The notes: generated from the sequence alone by a model not told the origin. Counted from the stretch's first letter, positions 1 to 9,172 are shown. The stretch: 64,000 bases of DNA from Cognatundibacterium oligocarboniphilum (GCF_013377855.1 NZ_JABXYJ010000004.1:124001-188000), one strand, 5' to 3'. A program made the numbers and translations.

Positions 1-779
1 GACATTCTAAGAAGGAAAGTTTCTGAGATTCGTTTTTACAAATCTGTTTGAATCTGGCACATTAAAACGGCTATTCCTGAAAACCAATGCCGAAAATACT
101 TCAACATTTTGCAAAATCCTGGCCATGGACTAACTCTGACAGATGAATGTCATGCGGTTTTGCCAAAAAACAGATTTCCGATTGCTGACTCGTTGGCAAT
201 GAACTCACAAACAAGCTCATTAGATGTACCAGCTGATCATATTTATTGAATCACACCGTAAAACAGTCCGGAATCAGGCCAAAAGCAACCTGAAAACAAC
301 AGTTTAAAAATATTTATTGTGGATAAGTGAGCCGATATCCACTGTATAGCTTGTGCGCAACAAACTCGACTGACGCTATGCTTATTTTTGTCCAGTTTTT
401 ATCATGCAGATATACAGACTTTTTTCACCTGTTTATCCTTGTGCTAATTCAATGATTCCGTGGATGTTTTCTTAGTTATCCACAGCTATAAGTGATCGTT
501 AACAATCACCACTATGTATATATAAATTTATTCAAGTTAACACTATCCACAAGCTGCAACAGCGAAAAAACCACAGCGCTGAATTTCCTTTAGAATGCGT
601 TACTTACCAGACCGGAACAGTTTCAGAAGATCGAAATTGCGCCAGCTGCGGTGGTGTTTTTTATTGACCGGACTAACAGGCTAACCACTGCAGGCGGGGC
701 CGCAGTGCGTATCGTATCTTGAATCGAATTAAGGACGGTAAGCGGGGATGAAAATGCATTTTTTACGCTGATTTTTCTA
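1..779. other. AT-rich intergenic region, possible part of the replication origin
   Basis: I see no convincing gene in these 779 bases. The stretch is AT-rich, especially around 300-320 and 510-540, and carries three DnaA-box matches (listed separately). With parAB, parS, mnmG and the atp operon just downstream, this is consistent with origin or origin-flanking DNA. dnaA, dnaN and rpmH are not in the window, so I cannot say that this is oriC itself. No terminator or RNA gene was recognised. Confidence 0.5.
318..551. promoter_or_regulatory. DnaA-box cluster (three boxes)
   Basis: TTATCCACA occurs at 476-484 on the plus strand and as its complement TGTGGATAA at 318-326. CTATCCACA (one mismatch) lies at 543-551. 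An AT-only run (tatatataaattta) sits between the last two boxes and could serve as an unwinding element. Known: DnaA binds the TTWTNCACA 9-mer at origins and at regulated promoters. Whether this cluster initiates replication is inference. Confidence 0.6.
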
Positions 780-1250
780 ATGAGTTTACGAGTATTGCAA
801 GTACAAGATGCCGATATGATTGCCAGCTTATGGTTGCGTGGTGCTGCAGAAAGCGCGCAGACAGACAGTGCTTATCAGCCGCAGATTTCTTTAACGGAAT
901 ATGCTGCCATTCTGCGTGACAACTTGCAAAACGGAGACAACCTGGGCTGGGGATTATTCGCTGAAGAAGATGGACAGCTGCTGGCGTATCTGACAGCCCA
1001 AGTGCGTTATCCGGAACAGGAATTCAGCCAGCAGCCTTATCTGTGTCTGCTGGATCTGGATGTGCATGTCGCTGCGTGCCGACAGGGATGCGCAGCTCGT
1101 CTGGTCAGCGCCGCAAAAGTGCATGCGCAACAACATCAACTCAGTCATATCGAGGTCAGCTGGCTGAGTGCCGACCCACAGGCAGCGGCTTTCTGGGCCA
1201 GTCAGAGAGCGACGTCCTTCCTGAGCCGTGGCCGTATTCATACCGCCTGA
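780..1250 (+). CDS. GNAT-like N-acetyltransferase
   Basis: The 156-residue protein resembles a small GNAT acetyltransferase. It has a central strand ending LLDLDVHVAACRQGCAARL, where the R-x-x-G/C-x-A/G pattern matches the acetyl-CoA pyrophosphate loop, followed by a helix (VSAAKVHAQQ) and a C-terminal AAAFWASQRA segment typical of motif B. The substrate cannot be read from the sequence. No good Shine-Dalgarno precedes the ATG at 780. The gene stands alone between the DnaA-box region and a convergent alcohol dehydrogenase. The last 12 residues do not look like a normal GNAT end, so slight degeneration is possible. Confidence 0.6.
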   Translation: MSLRVLQVQDADMIASLWLRGAAESAQTDSAYQPQISLTEYAAILRDNLQNGDNLGWGLFAEEDGQLLAYLTAQVRYPEQEFSQQPYLCLLDLDVHVAACRQGCAARLVSAAKVHAQQHQLSHIEVSWLSADPQAAAFWASQRATSFLSRGRIHTA

Positions 1251-1566
1251 AAAATTCCTTGCGAACAGATTTTTAATAGCTAAAGTTTTTATAAAAAACA
1301 GGGAGTATATTATCCTGAACAAAGGGTTGTTACAGGTGGATATGGGGTGAAAATTGAGAAGGAAGTGTCGGGTTTTTACTAGCCTCATTAGTACTTATCC
1401 ACAAATTCTTGTGAATAAATTCGATATAAAAAAAACCACCAAAATTCATGCTGAGGGTTTTTCTTGGATGCAAATGCCTGCGAATTCAGCTTCTATTGTT
1501 GTATTGCACTTTTCTTTAAGATGACGTTGCAAAAGCAGGATTTCATAGGGATAGGATGTCAGTCAT
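1251..1566. other. Intergenic region between convergent genes
   Basis: This 316-base gap separates the GNAT-like gene from the alcohol dehydrogenase, which converge on it. It holds two oppositely oriented DnaA boxes (1395-1418). No strong terminator hairpin is evident; a weak AAAACC/GGTTTT pairing around 1428-1465 is the best candidate. Confidence 0.4.
1395..1418. promoter_or_regulatory. Inverted pair of DnaA boxes
   Basis: TTATCCACA at 1395-1403 is followed six bases later by TGTGAATAA at 1410-1418, the complement of the consensus variant TTATTCACA. The two boxes face each other. They lie outside any coding sequence, between convergent gene ends, so a promoter role is unlikely and a replication-related role is more plausible. 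Confidence 0.55.
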
Positions 1567-2724
1567 TTACCACGCTGCAGCATAGATTGCGCGGGCATCG
1601 GTTAATCCCACTTCACGTGGATTATTGCCGAGCAGACGGGTTTGCAGCATTGCATCGGCGGCAAGACGATCCAGATCCTGTTGCTGAATGCCGACCTGGC
1701 GCAGACGGGTTTCTATTCCTGTCCGGAATGCCAGATCTTCCATTGCGCTGATTAAGGCGTTGCAGCGCGCTTCGTTACTGCCTCTGGCATCAGGAGCAAT
1801 AATATCGGCCAGTTCTGCATACAGTTCAGACGCAGCAACAGCGTTAAACCGGAGGACATGCGGCAGGACCAGTGAATTGGATAAGCCGTGCGGCACATGG
1901 AAAATTCCGCCAATCGGGTAGGCCAGTGCGTGCACGGCTGCACAGGGTGCATTGGCGAAAGACTGGCCGGCCATCATGGCACCCAGCAACATAGATTGGC
2001 GGGCGACCAGATTCTGGCCATTAGTACAAGCCTGATCAATGTTATTCCAGAGTAATTTCAATGCCTGCCGTGCCAGCATATCGGATACCGGGTTTTTCTT
2101 GTGCCGTGTGGTATAGGCTTCAATCGCATGAACCATGGCATCAATGCCTGTTGCTGCGGTGACTTTAGACGGCAGACCAACCGTCAGCGAAGCATCCAGA
2201 ACTGCAATATCGGCATACAGCTGCGGAGAGACTACGCCCATTTTAGTGGTTGCGCCTGTTGTTACGATGGATATCGGCGTGACTTCTGACCCGGTTCCGG
2301 CAGTCGTCGGTATCTGAATCAGAGGAAGGCGTTTTCCTGTCACATTATCAATCCCGTACATCGTGGATAAGCTCTGGGTATTTTGCGTAAGTACAGCGAT
2401 TAACTTCGCCACATCCATTGAACTACCGCCCCCTAAGCCGATTACCAGATCGACTCCCAGTTCCCGTGCATTGTGAGCTGCCTCTAAAACAATGGCTTCA
2501 GGAGGATCGGCAATCACATCCGCAAATACGGAAACCTGGAGTTTTTCGCTGTGCAGGCTGTCGAGCACGGGTTGCACCTGTCCAGTTTTTAAAAAGCCCT
2601 GGTCCGTGATCAAGAGAAGATGGCGGCATGCTGGATAATGTTTAGACACCAGCGTGCCAAGCTGACGGGCAGCACCCAGCCGACTGACGATGTGCGGGAC
2701 GGTCTGAAATTCAAAGCTCTGCAT
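1567..2724 (-). CDS. Iron-containing (group III) alcohol dehydrogenase
   Basis: The product (385 aa) is an NAD(P)-dependent alcohol dehydrogenase of the Fe-ADH family, interconverting alcohols and aldehydes in the cytoplasm. Visible motifs are the Rossmann-like GLGGGSSMDVAK, then IPTTAGTGSEVT, and the metal-binding segments TGIDAMVHAIEAY, CAAVHALAYPIGG and HVPHGLSNS, which supply the Asp and three His ligands. I chose the ATG at 2724 because GGGGAG lies about nine bases upstream; ATGs at 2730 and 2739 are in frame. Substrate is unknown. It is divergent from the TSUP permease, with about 115 bp shared between them. Confidence 0.9.
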   Translation of the reverse strand: MQSFEFQTVPHIVSRLGAARQLGTLVSKHYPACRHLLLITDQGFLKTGQVQPVLDSLHSEKLQVSVFADVIADPPEAIVLEAAHNARELGVDLVIGLGGGSSMDVAKLIAVLTQNTQSLSTMYGIDNVTGKRLPLIQIPTTAGTGSEVTPISIVTTGATTKMGVVSPQLYADIAVLDASLTVGLPSKVTAATGIDAMVHAIEAYTTRHKKNPVSDMLARQALKLLWNNIDQACTNGQNLVARQSMLLGAMMAGQSFANAPCAAVHALAYPIGGIFHVPHGLSNSLVLPHVLRFNAVAASELYAELADIIAPDARGSNEARCNALISAMEDLAFRTGIETRLRQVGIQQQDLDRLAADAMLQTRLLGNNPREVGLTDARAIYAAAW

Positions 2725-2840
2725 GGCCATACTCCCCATGTTGTGATGGTGATATTTGTTTTACCCAATGTTGGCAAGACTTGTTATGCTGCATAGCTTG
2801 CCAGATGTTGGGCACGATTAGATGAAGGTTAATAAATTTC

Positions 2841-3605
2841 ATGATGGATATGCTGTTGCTGGGTATTACCGCTTTTTTTGCCGGTTTTGTTGATGCGATC
2901 GTGGGAGGTGGTGGGCTGCTGCAGGTTCCGGCTTTGTTTTCGATTATGCCCGGAACTGTTCCGGCAACCTTGTTGGGAACTAATAAATTTGCCAGCATAT
3001 GGGGGACAGCCGTTGCTGCCCGCAATTATATGCAAAAGGTATCTGTGCGATGGAGCATGTTGTTGCCAGCCGCAATGATGTCTTTTGTGTTTGCTTTCCT
3101 GGGGGCTTATCTGGTGACCCATATTCCACCAACCCAGTTGCGCAAGGTTTTGCCTTTTATTCTGGCGGCGGTAGCAATTTACACATTTATGAAAAAAGAT
3201 TTTGGCACGCATGACAGACCGCTGTTTTTCGGTAATAAAGAGATTGTGCTGGCAATGCTGGTTGCTGCCGCAATTGGGTTTTATGATGGTTTCTTTGGTC
3301 CCGGTACGGGCAGTTTCTTTATGTTTCTGTTTGTACGTATTTTTGGATATGACTTTTTAAGGGCATCCGTTGTCGCTAAAGTGCTGAATGTCGCTTGCAA
3401 TGCTGCAGCATTATCCTGGTTTGGTTTCAGCGGACACGTGCTGTGGATATTAGGGGGTGTCATGGCTGTGTGCCAGATTGGTGGCTCGCTGTTAGGCAGT
3501 CATCTTGCCATCAGACACGGAACAGGATTTGTTCGGAAAATGTTTTTACTGGTGGTCGTGGCTTTAATTTGTAAAACAACTTATGACGGATTCTTTCGTG
3601 TGTAA
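2841..3605 (+). CDS. TSUP family permease (TauE/SafE type)
   Basis: This 254-residue integral membrane protein belongs to the TauE/SafE (TSUP) family, which exports or imports small organic or sulfur-containing anions. Most of its length is hydrophobic, with about seven or eight helices. The two family repeats are visible: an N-terminal GFVDAIVGGGGLLQVPAL with GTNKFAS, and a second-half GFYDGFFGPGTGSFFMF. The substrate is not predictable. The parS sites follow immediately downstream. An overlapping ATG at 2844 is an alternative start. Confidence 0.85.
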   Translation: MMDMLLLGITAFFAGFVDAIVGGGGLLQVPALFSIMPGTVPATLLGTNKFASIWGTAVAARNYMQKVSVRWSMLLPAAMMSFVFAFLGAYLVTHIPPTQLRKVLPFILAAVAIYTFMKKDFGTHDRPLFFGNKEIVLAMLVAAAIGFYDGFFGPGTGSFFMFLFVRIFGYDFLRASVVAKVLNVACNAAALSWFGFSGHVLWILGGVMAVCQIGGSLLGSHLAIRHGTGFVRKMFLLVVVALICKTTYDGFFRV

Positions 3606-3633
3606 ATGTGTATCTACCTCCACCGGATCAAAT

Positions 3634-3649
3634 TGTTTCACGTGAAACC
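3634..3649. promoter_or_regulatory. parS: parS centromere site 1
   Basis: TGTTTCACGTGAAACC matches the bacterial chromosomal parS palindrome (TGTTNCACGTGAAACA) at 15 of 16 positions. It is intergenic, between the TSUP gene and mnmG, about 3.5 kb from parB. Known: ParB nucleates and spreads from parS and, with ParA, segregates the origin region. Confidence 0.92.
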
Positions 3650-3702
3650 TTGCAATATTAGGCGTTATTACGTTAATGATATTTATTGAGAGTTTAGTGC
3701 TA

Positions 3703-3718
3703 CGTTTCACGTGAAACA
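3703..3718. promoter_or_regulatory. parS: parS centromere site 2
   Basis: CGTTTCACGTGAAACA matches the parS consensus at 15 of 16 positions. It lies 69 bp downstream of the first site in the same gap. A TATAAT hexamer at 3776-3781 just beyond it could be the mnmG -10 element, so ParB bound here would sit next to the promoter. Confidence 0.92.
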
Positions 3719-3812
3719 TAGCATTAAATTGTTTATGGCGCAGTTGGTGGGTGCGGGTAGGGGCTGAAAACAAACTATAATCCTGACTGTCCTTGTTTGT
3801 CAGAAGCTAGCC

Positions 3813-5759
3813 ATGTTTTATCCCAAAGAATTCGATGTGATTGTTGTCGGTGGTGGTCATGCCGGCACCGAAGCCGCCCTTGCCGCTGCGCGGATGGGAC
3901 AATCCACTTTATTATTGACTCACAATATCGAGACCCTCGGTCAGATGTCTTGCAATCCCTCCATAGGTGGGATAGGCAAGGGCCATCTGGTCAAAGAGGT
4001 AGATGCAATGGGTGGGGCGATGGCAATTGCAACTGATGAAGCGGGGATACAGTTCCGTATCCTGAATTCCTCCAAGGGGCCGGCGGTGCGTGCGACTCGT
4101 GCGCAGGCTGACCGGATTCTGTATAAGCAAGCGATACGTAGTCGCCTGGAAAATCAGTCAAATCTGTGGCTGTTTCAGCAGGCCGTCGACGATTTACTAG
4201 TCGAAGGTAATCGTGTGGTTGGTGCTGTGACCCAGGTGGGAATTCGTTTCCGTGCTCGCGCCGTTGTGTTGACTGCCGGGACTTTTCTGGATGGAAAAAT
4301 TCACGTCGGTCTGAATAATTACTCCGCCGGCCGTGCCGGTGATCCTCCAGCGGTTTCCTTGTCAGCCCGTCTGAAGGAGCTGGCTTTGCCGCAAGGGCGC
4401 TTGAAAACGGGGACGCCGCCACGGATTGATGGTCGCAGTATCGATTTCTCTGTGATGCAGGAACAACCGGGGGATCTGGATCCAGTGCCAGTTTTTTCCT
4501 ATATGGGGACAACCGCCATGCATCCCAAGCAGGTATCATGCTGGATTACCCACACCAATGAAAAAACCCATAACATCATCCGTGCCGGACTCGACCGGAG
4601 CCCGATGTATACCGGCGTGATCGAAGGCGTTGGTCCGCGTTATTGTCCGTCGATCGAAGATAAGATTCACCGCTTTGCCAGCAAAGAATCGCATCAGATT
4701 TTTCTGGAGCCGGAAGGTCTGACTACCAACGAGTTTTACCCCAACGGTATCTCGACCAGCCTACCATTTGATGTGCAGTTGGATTTGGTGCGTTCTATGC
4801 GCGGCATGGAAAATGCCTATATCCTGCGTCCGGGTTATGCGATTGAATACGACTATTTTGATCCACGTGGCCTGAAGTCATCGCTGGAAACCCGCCAAAT
4901 TGAGGGCTTGTTCTTTGCGGGTCAGATTAACGGCACCACCGGTTATGAAGAAGCCGCTGCGCAAGGCATGTTGGCTGGCCTGAACGCCGCTCTGCAAACG
5001 CAGGGTAGGGAAGCCTGGGTGCCACGCCGTGACGAAGCTTATCTGGGTGTGCTGGTCGATGACCTGATCACCAAGGGTGTGCAGGAGCCCTATCGTATGT
5101 TCACCAGCCGTGCCGAATTCCGCCTTAGCCTGCGCGAAGACAATGCCGATATGCGTTTGACCGAGATCGGTCGCCAACTGGGATGTGTCAGCGATGCGCA
5201 GTGGCAGGCATTTGAAAACAAGCGCGAACAGGTTGCACGTGAAATGGAAAGACTGCGCACTACATGGGTTAATCCACGTATTCTGGCTGCCACTGAAGCG
5301 GAACGGGTGCTGGGTAAAGCTCTGGAGCGTGAATACTCGCTGGCTGATCTGTTGCGCCGGCCACAGGTCAATTATGAGAGCCTGATGAGCTTGCGCGGCG
5401 TTGAGCAGCAAGATCTGGCAGGCCCGGCTATTGCCGATCCGGCGGTACGTGAGCAGGTGGAAATCCAGGTCAAATATGCGGGTTACATCGACAGGCAGGC
5501 GAAGGAAGTCGAACGCCATGCCCATTATGAAAACCTGAAAATGCCGGTTGGTTTTGACTATATGGAGGTCAGCGGTCTGTCGATCGAAGTGCGCCAGAAA
5601 CTCAATAAGCATCAGCCCGAAACACTGGGCCAGTGCGGCCGTATCTCCGGCGTGACGCCGGCAGCGATTTCCCTGTTATTGGTACACCTGAAGAAAAAAG
5701 GATTTAAGGAATTTATGGCAGCAGCCGGAACGACGCCTGAAACGGAGGGCGCAGAATGA
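3813..5759 (+). CDS. mnmG: tRNA uridine-5-carboxymethylaminomethyl modification enzyme MnmG
   Basis: MnmG (GidA, 648 aa) works with MnmE to place the cmnm5 group on wobble uridine 34 of certain tRNAs, using FAD, NADH and methylene-THF. The FAD-binding GGGHAG is at residues 13-18, followed by the family signature around [21 protein letters not shown]. Later segments ([21 protein letters not shown] and the C-terminal helical MnmE-binding domain) are intact. Length is normal. It begins an apparent operon with rsmG, whose start overlaps its stop by four bases. The origin-proximal position next to parAB is typical for the family. Confidence 0.98.
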   Translation: MFYPKEFDVIVVGGGHAGTEAALAAARMGQSTLLLTHNIETLGQMSCNPSIGGIGKGHLVKEVDAMGGAMAIATDEAGIQFRILNSSKGPAVRATRAQADRILYKQAIRSRLENQSNLWLFQQAVDDLLVEGNRVVGAVTQVGIRFRARAVVLTAGTFLDGKIHVGLNNYSAGRAGDPPAVSLSARLKELALPQGRLKTGTPPRIDGRSIDFSVMQEQPGDLDPVPVFSYMGTTAMHPKQVSCWITHTNEKTHNIIRAGLDRSPMYTGVIEGVGPRYCPSIEDKIHRFASKESHQIFLEPEGLTTNEFYPNGISTSLPFDVQLDLVRSMRGMENAYILRPGYAIEYDYFDPRGLKSSLETRQIEGLFFAGQINGTTGYEEAAAQGMLAGLNAALQTQGREAWVPRRDEAYLGVLVDDLITKGVQEPYRMFTSRAEFRLSLREDNADMRLTEIGRQLGCVSDAQWQAFENKREQVAREMERLRTTWVNPRILAATEAERVLGKALEREYSLADLLRRPQVNYESLMSLRGVEQQDLAGPAIADPAVREQVEIQVKYAGYIDRQAKEVERHAHYENLKMPVGFDYMEVSGLSIEVRQKLNKHQPETLGQCGRISGVTPAAISLLLVHLKKKGFKEFMAAAGTTPETEGAE

Positions 5760-6406
5760 CGGTGATAGATACGGCAAGGCTGAAGCAGCGCTTGATTTCA
5801 GGTGTGCAAGAATTAGGTTTGTCATTGAATGAGTTCCAAATAGAAAAAATGATTGCCTATTTGTTATTATTATCTAAATGGAATTCTGTTTACAATCTGA
5901 CGGCAATCCGTGATCCTCTGGAAATGGTCCGGCAACATCTGTTGGACTCTTTATCTGCCGCACCGGCTTTTGAGGGTGCGAAAAATGTTCTGGACGTTGG
6001 GGCGGGTGGCGGATTGCCGGGCATGATGCTGGCGATCGTTTATCCGTACATCAAAATCTCCATGATTGATACGGTCAGCAAGAAGACTGCGTTTCTGACG
6101 CAGGTAAAGACGGAGCTTGGTCTGACCAATGTCACCGTGTACACCGGGCGGGTTGAAAAACTGACGGTCGATGAGAAATTCGATGTGATTACCTCGCGCG
6201 CATTTTCCGAACTGGCCAATTTCATCAACTGGTCCGGCCATCTGCTGGCCGATGGCGGCCAGTTCATTGCCATGAAGGGCGTTGCACCTGTCCAGGAAAT
6301 AAAACGCTTGCCAGCAGGCTGGCAGGCCACAGGCGTGCAGGCGCTGCATGTGCCAGGGCTGGATGCGGAACGTCATCTGGTGTTTGTGAAACGTATCGAC
6401 AACTGA
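5756..6406 (+). CDS. rsmG: 16S rRNA (guanine-527-N7) methyltransferase RsmG
   Basis: RsmG (GidB, 216 aa) methylates N7 of G527 in 16S rRNA using S-adenosylmethionine; its loss is linked to low-level streptomycin resistance. The SAM-binding motif [10 protein letters not shown] begins at residue 80, and the upstream WNSVYNLTA segment is typical of the family. The ATG overlaps the mnmG stop (ATGA), implying translational coupling. parA follows after 23 bases. Confidence 0.97.
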   Translation: MTVIDTARLKQRLISGVQELGLSLNEFQIEKMIAYLLLLSKWNSVYNLTAIRDPLEMVRQHLLDSLSAAPAFEGAKNVLDVGAGGGLPGMMLAIVYPYIKISMIDTVSKKTAFLTQVKTELGLTNVTVYTGRVEKLTVDEKFDVITSRAFSELANFINWSGHLLADGGQFIAMKGVAPVQEIKRLPAGWQATGVQALHVPGLDAERHLVFVKRIDN

Positions 6407-6429
6407 TTATCTACTCACGGAAATCCTCT

Positions 6430-7206
6430 ATGGCAAAAATCTTTTGTATCGCCAATCAAAAAGGTGGCGTGGGGAAAACCACCACCACCGTCAATCTGGC
6501 AGCCGGTCTTGCCAAACTGAATCAGCGGGTTTTGCTGGTCGATCTTGATCCGCAGGGGAATGCCACGATGGGGGCGGGGATTAATAAAGCCAAGCTCACA
6601 GCATCCGTGTACGAAGTTTTGCTGGGTTTATCCGATGTGAGCCGCGCCCGGCTACGGTCAGAATCCGGTCAGTTCGACGTGCTTCCTGCCAATCGTGAAC
6701 TGGCGGGTGCTGAAGTTGAAATGGTCGAACTGGAAAACCGCGATAAGCGCTTACGCGATGCGTTAGCACAAGTTGGCGCGGAATATGATTTTATCCTGAT
6801 TGATTGCCCACCGGCTTTATCCATGCTGACATTGAATGGTTTGTGCGCCGCGCATGGCGTCGTCATTCCGATGCAGTGCGAATATTATGCGCTGGAGGGA
6901 TTATCAGATCTGGCCAATACGATCAAGAAGGTATCTGCCAATCTGAACCCCGACCTGAAGATCGTTGGCTTGTTGCGAGTCATGTTTGATCCGCGCATGA
7001 CATTGTCTCAACAGGTGTCCGATCAGCTGGAACAGCATTTCGGTGACAAGGTTTTTAAAACGCTGATTCCGCGCAATGTCCGCCTGGCCGAGGCACCGTC
7101 GTACGGTATCCCCGGCGTGGTATTTGATCCTTCCTCTAAGGGTGCGCAGGCGTACATTGCATTTGGGGCGGAGATGGTCGAAAGAATTAAACAGTTAGAT
7201 AAATAA
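6430..7206 (+). CDS. parA: Chromosome-partitioning ATPase ParA
   Basis: ParA (Soj, 258 aa) is a Walker-type ATPase that binds nucleoid DNA and moves ParB-parS complexes apart. The deviant Walker A KGGVGKTTT is at residues 11-19, DLDPQGNAT follows near residue 40, and IDCPPALSMLTLN is the Walker B region. It has the short chromosomal form without an N-terminal helix-turn-helix, as expected for a ParA that is not a plasmid autorepressor. parB starts one base after its stop codon. The cognate parS sites are upstream of mnmG. Confidence 0.97.
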   Translation: MAKIFCIANQKGGVGKTTTTVNLAAGLAKLNQRVLLVDLDPQGNATMGAGINKAKLTASVYEVLLGLSDVSRARLRSESGQFDVLPANRELAGAEVEMVELENRDKRLRDALAQVGAEYDFILIDCPPALSMLTLNGLCAAHGVVIPMQCEYYALEGLSDLANTIKKVSANLNPDLKIVGLLRVMFDPRMTLSQQVSDQLEQHFGDKVFKTLIPRNVRLAEAPSYGIPGVVFDPSSKGAQAYIAFGAEMVERIKQLDK

Positions 7207-7207
7207 T

Positions 7208-8101
7208 ATGGCGATCAAAAAACAAAAAGGTTTGGGGCGGGGATTAGATGCCTTGCTAGGCGGGGCAGGAGATTTTGCGGAGGCTGTTCCGAATGTGACC
7301 GGCTCACCCAGCAGCCTGTCCGTAACACAGATGCAGGCGGGTAAGTATCAGCCCCGTACCCGCATGGATGAAGGCGCTCTGGCGGAACTGGCTGCATCCA
7401 TTAAAGCGCAGGGTCTGATGCAGCCGATTCTGGTGCGCCCGATCGGTCACAGCAATGGCATAACTCGCTATGAAATTATTGCCGGCGAACGCCGTTTCCG
7501 TGCCTCCCAGATGGCAGGCCTGGAAGAGGTGCCGGTACTGGTCAAGGATGTGGATGACCAAGCCGCGGCTGCGATGGCTCTGATTGAAAACATGCAGCGC
7601 GAAGACCTGAATCCTCTGGAAGAGGCGCAAGGCATACATCGTCTGATCACAGATTTTTCGTTCACTCATGAACAGGCGGCAAATGCCGTCGGCCGCTCGC
7701 GCAGCGCCGTATCCAATCTGCTGCGCTTGTTAAATCTGGCAAAGCCTGTGCAGACCATGCTGATGGCAGGCGATATTGACATGGGCCATGCCCGTTCCCT
7801 GCTGTCTGCCGATGGCGCAACCCAGATTCAGCTGGCGAATCAAATTGTCGCCAAGCGCATGTCGGTGCGTGAAGCGGAAAAACTGGTTGCAAAGACCGCT
7901 GCTGAATCTAATACCACCGGAAAACCACGTGATAAGGTCGAAAAATCACGCGATATCACCCGTCTTGAAGAAGAATTATCCGATTTGTTGGCAACGCAGG
8001 TGGTGTTAAAAATGGGAAGCAAGGGGCGTGGGCAGATGATCATTGATTTTGCCGACCTGGACTCGCTGGACGGAGTTATTTTGAGAATCCGTGGACAATA
8101 A
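7208..8101 (+). CDS. parB: Chromosome-partitioning protein ParB
   Basis: ParB (Spo0J, 297 aa) is the parS-binding CTPase clamp. The N-terminal KKQKGLGRGLDALLG matches the ParA-stimulating tail. The CTP-binding region includes GERRFR at residues 93-98 and ENMQRE at 127-132. The helix-turn-helix lies around HEQAANAVGRSRSAVSNLLRL (split here for length only), and a C-terminal dimerisation domain completes the protein. It is co-transcribed with parA, and both parS sites are within 4 kb, so the segregation module is complete. Confidence 0.97.
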   Translation: MAIKKQKGLGRGLDALLGGAGDFAEAVPNVTGSPSSLSVTQMQAGKYQPRTRMDEGALAELAASIKAQGLMQPILVRPIGHSNGITRYEIIAGERRFRASQMAGLEEVPVLVKDVDDQAAAAMALIENMQREDLNPLEEAQGIHRLITDFSFTHEQAANAVGRSRSAVSNLLRLLNLAKPVQTMLMAGDIDMGHARSLLSADGATQIQLANQIVAKRMSVREAEKLVAKTAAESNTTGKPRDKVEKSRDITRLEEELSDLLATQVVLKMGSKGRGQMIIDFADLDSLDGVILRIRGQ

Positions 8102-8654
8102 TATTATGATAACTATATTAATATGCCCCGGATTGTCTAATTCCGGACCTGCGCACTGGCAGACTTTGTGGGAACAATCCATGACACAGGCGGTTCGCGT
8201 TCAGCAGGCTGACTGGGATAATCCGACAAGAACAGCATGGATGGCAGGGCTGACATCGGCGGTCAGTGCGGTCAGCGACGAGATAATTCTGGTTGCGCAT
8301 AGTCTGGGGTGTGCGCTGGTGGCGCACTGGATGGCCGCAGGAATGCCGGGTCTTTCCGGCGCACAAAAAATCAGGGGAGCTTTATTGGTGGCGCCGCCGG
8401 ATGTCGGGCACACCGGATTTCCTGCACCTTGCTTCTCACCGATGCCAACAGTTCCATTTTCTTTTCCTGTGAAGGTGATTGCTTCGGACGATGATCCCTG
8501 GTGTGATATCGCAGTTTCGCGCGCCTGGGCAGAGGCCTGGCAGGCCGAGTTTCACAATATTGGTGCAAAGGGACACATCAACGGCGAATCCGGTCTGGGA
8601 GACTGGAAGCAAGGAAAAGACTGGTTATCTGAGCTGTTGAGTCAAGCCAGATAA
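8091..8654 (+). CDS. RBBP9/YdeN family alpha/beta hydrolase
   Basis: This 187-residue serine hydrolase of the RBBP9/YdeN type has ICPGLSNSGPAHWQTLWE near the N-terminus, the nucleophile elbow VAHSLG, the aspartate in SDDDPWC and a C-terminal histidine in GAKGHIN. The physiological substrate is unknown for most members. The GTG at 8091 overlaps the end of parB; an in-frame ATG at 8106, giving MITILICPGL, may be the true start. Its coupling to parB suggests co-transcription, not shared function. Confidence 0.82.
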   Translation: MDNNIMITILICPGLSNSGPAHWQTLWEQSMTQAVRVQQADWDNPTRTAWMAGLTSAVSAVSDEIILVAHSLGCALVAHWMAAGMPGLSGAQKIRGALLVAPPDVGHTGFPAPCFSPMPTVPFSFPVKVIASDDDPWCDIAVSRAWAEAWQAEFHNIGAKGHINGESGLGDWKQGKDWLSELLSQAR

Positions 8655-8694
8655 GATGAAAATTTCTGGTGATGTCTCATTCTGGGGCATTGCA

Positions 8695-8706
8695 TCAAAC
8701 GTTTGA
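8695..8706. promoter_or_regulatory. 12-bp palindrome at the atp promoter
   Basis: TCAAACGTTTGA is a perfect palindrome that overlaps the -35 hexamer of the atp promoter (8703-8708). It is placed where a regulator would interfere with RNA polymerase, but I do not recognise the cognate protein. Confidence 0.35.
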
Positions 8707-8732
8707 CGATGTTACGCACAACCACGTATAAT
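8703..8732 (+). promoter_or_regulatory. Sigma-70-type promoter of the atp operon
   Basis: TTGACG at 8703-8708 and a perfect TATAAT at 8727-8732 are separated by 18 bases. They lie about 100 bases upstream of atpI, and the whole atp operon follows in the same direction. This is the best-looking promoter in the window. Confidence 0.75.
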
Positions 8733-8831
8733 TCCGTGGTTTTGATTGGCGAGGGTTCGCGCTGCCTGATAATATTTTGTGGCAAATGACGCGAAATCAA
8801 TCACCATTTGTAGATAAAGTGAGGAAGCAAG

Positions 8832-9170
8832 ATGGCCCGTATCGTCCTGTTGCAATTGGCAACGGCATTGATTGCGGCTGCGCTGGCCGTGGTGTTCGGC
8901 AATGCTTCCGTTGCATTTTCTGCCTTGCTGGGCGGATTTTGTTGCGCACTTCCGAATGCTTTTTTTGCGTTGCGCCTGTTCATGAGCGCCCGAAAGCCCG
9001 GAGGAGCGAACCCGATGAGTTTTTTCATCGGAGAATTTTTCAAGATTACATTGACGATCACACTGTTAGCTGCGGTCGTCTACTGGTACCGCGATGTTAA
9101 CTGGCCGGCCTTTTTGATCGCCTTCATTGTGGTGCTGAAAAGCTATTTCATTTTACTCTTTAGGCACTGA
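8832..9170 (+). CDS. atpI: ATP synthase subunit I
   Basis: AtpI (112 aa) is a small membrane protein with about four hydrophobic helices. It is usually the first gene of bacterial atp operons and has been linked to c-ring assembly and magnesium supply. The sequence shows helices at about 5-25, 30-50, 65-85 and 90-108, with short charged loops. It is followed two bases later by atpB. Sequence conservation in this family is low, so identity rests mostly on position and topology. Confidence 0.88.
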   Translation: MARIVLLQLATALIAAALAVVFGNASVAFSALLGGFCCALPNAFFALRLFMSARKPGGANPMSFFIGEFFKITLTITLLAAVVYWYRDVNWPAFLIAFIVVLKSYFILLFRH

Positions 9171-9172
9171 TC

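Noticed and set aside
1299-1308. CAGGGAGTAT in the gap after the GNAT-like gene
   Set aside because: Only the end motif is similar and no partner motif is found 61 bases away.
2729-2737. Another GGGGAGTAT (minus strand) at the alcohol dehydrogenase start
   Set aside because: It works as the ribosome-binding site, and no second motif or 75-bp similarity surrounds it, so it is not counted as a third repeat copy.
5231-5246. parS-like sequence GGTTGCACGTGAAATG inside mnmG
   Set aside because: Only about 13 of 16 positions match and it lies in coding DNA; the two intergenic 15/16 sites are much better.
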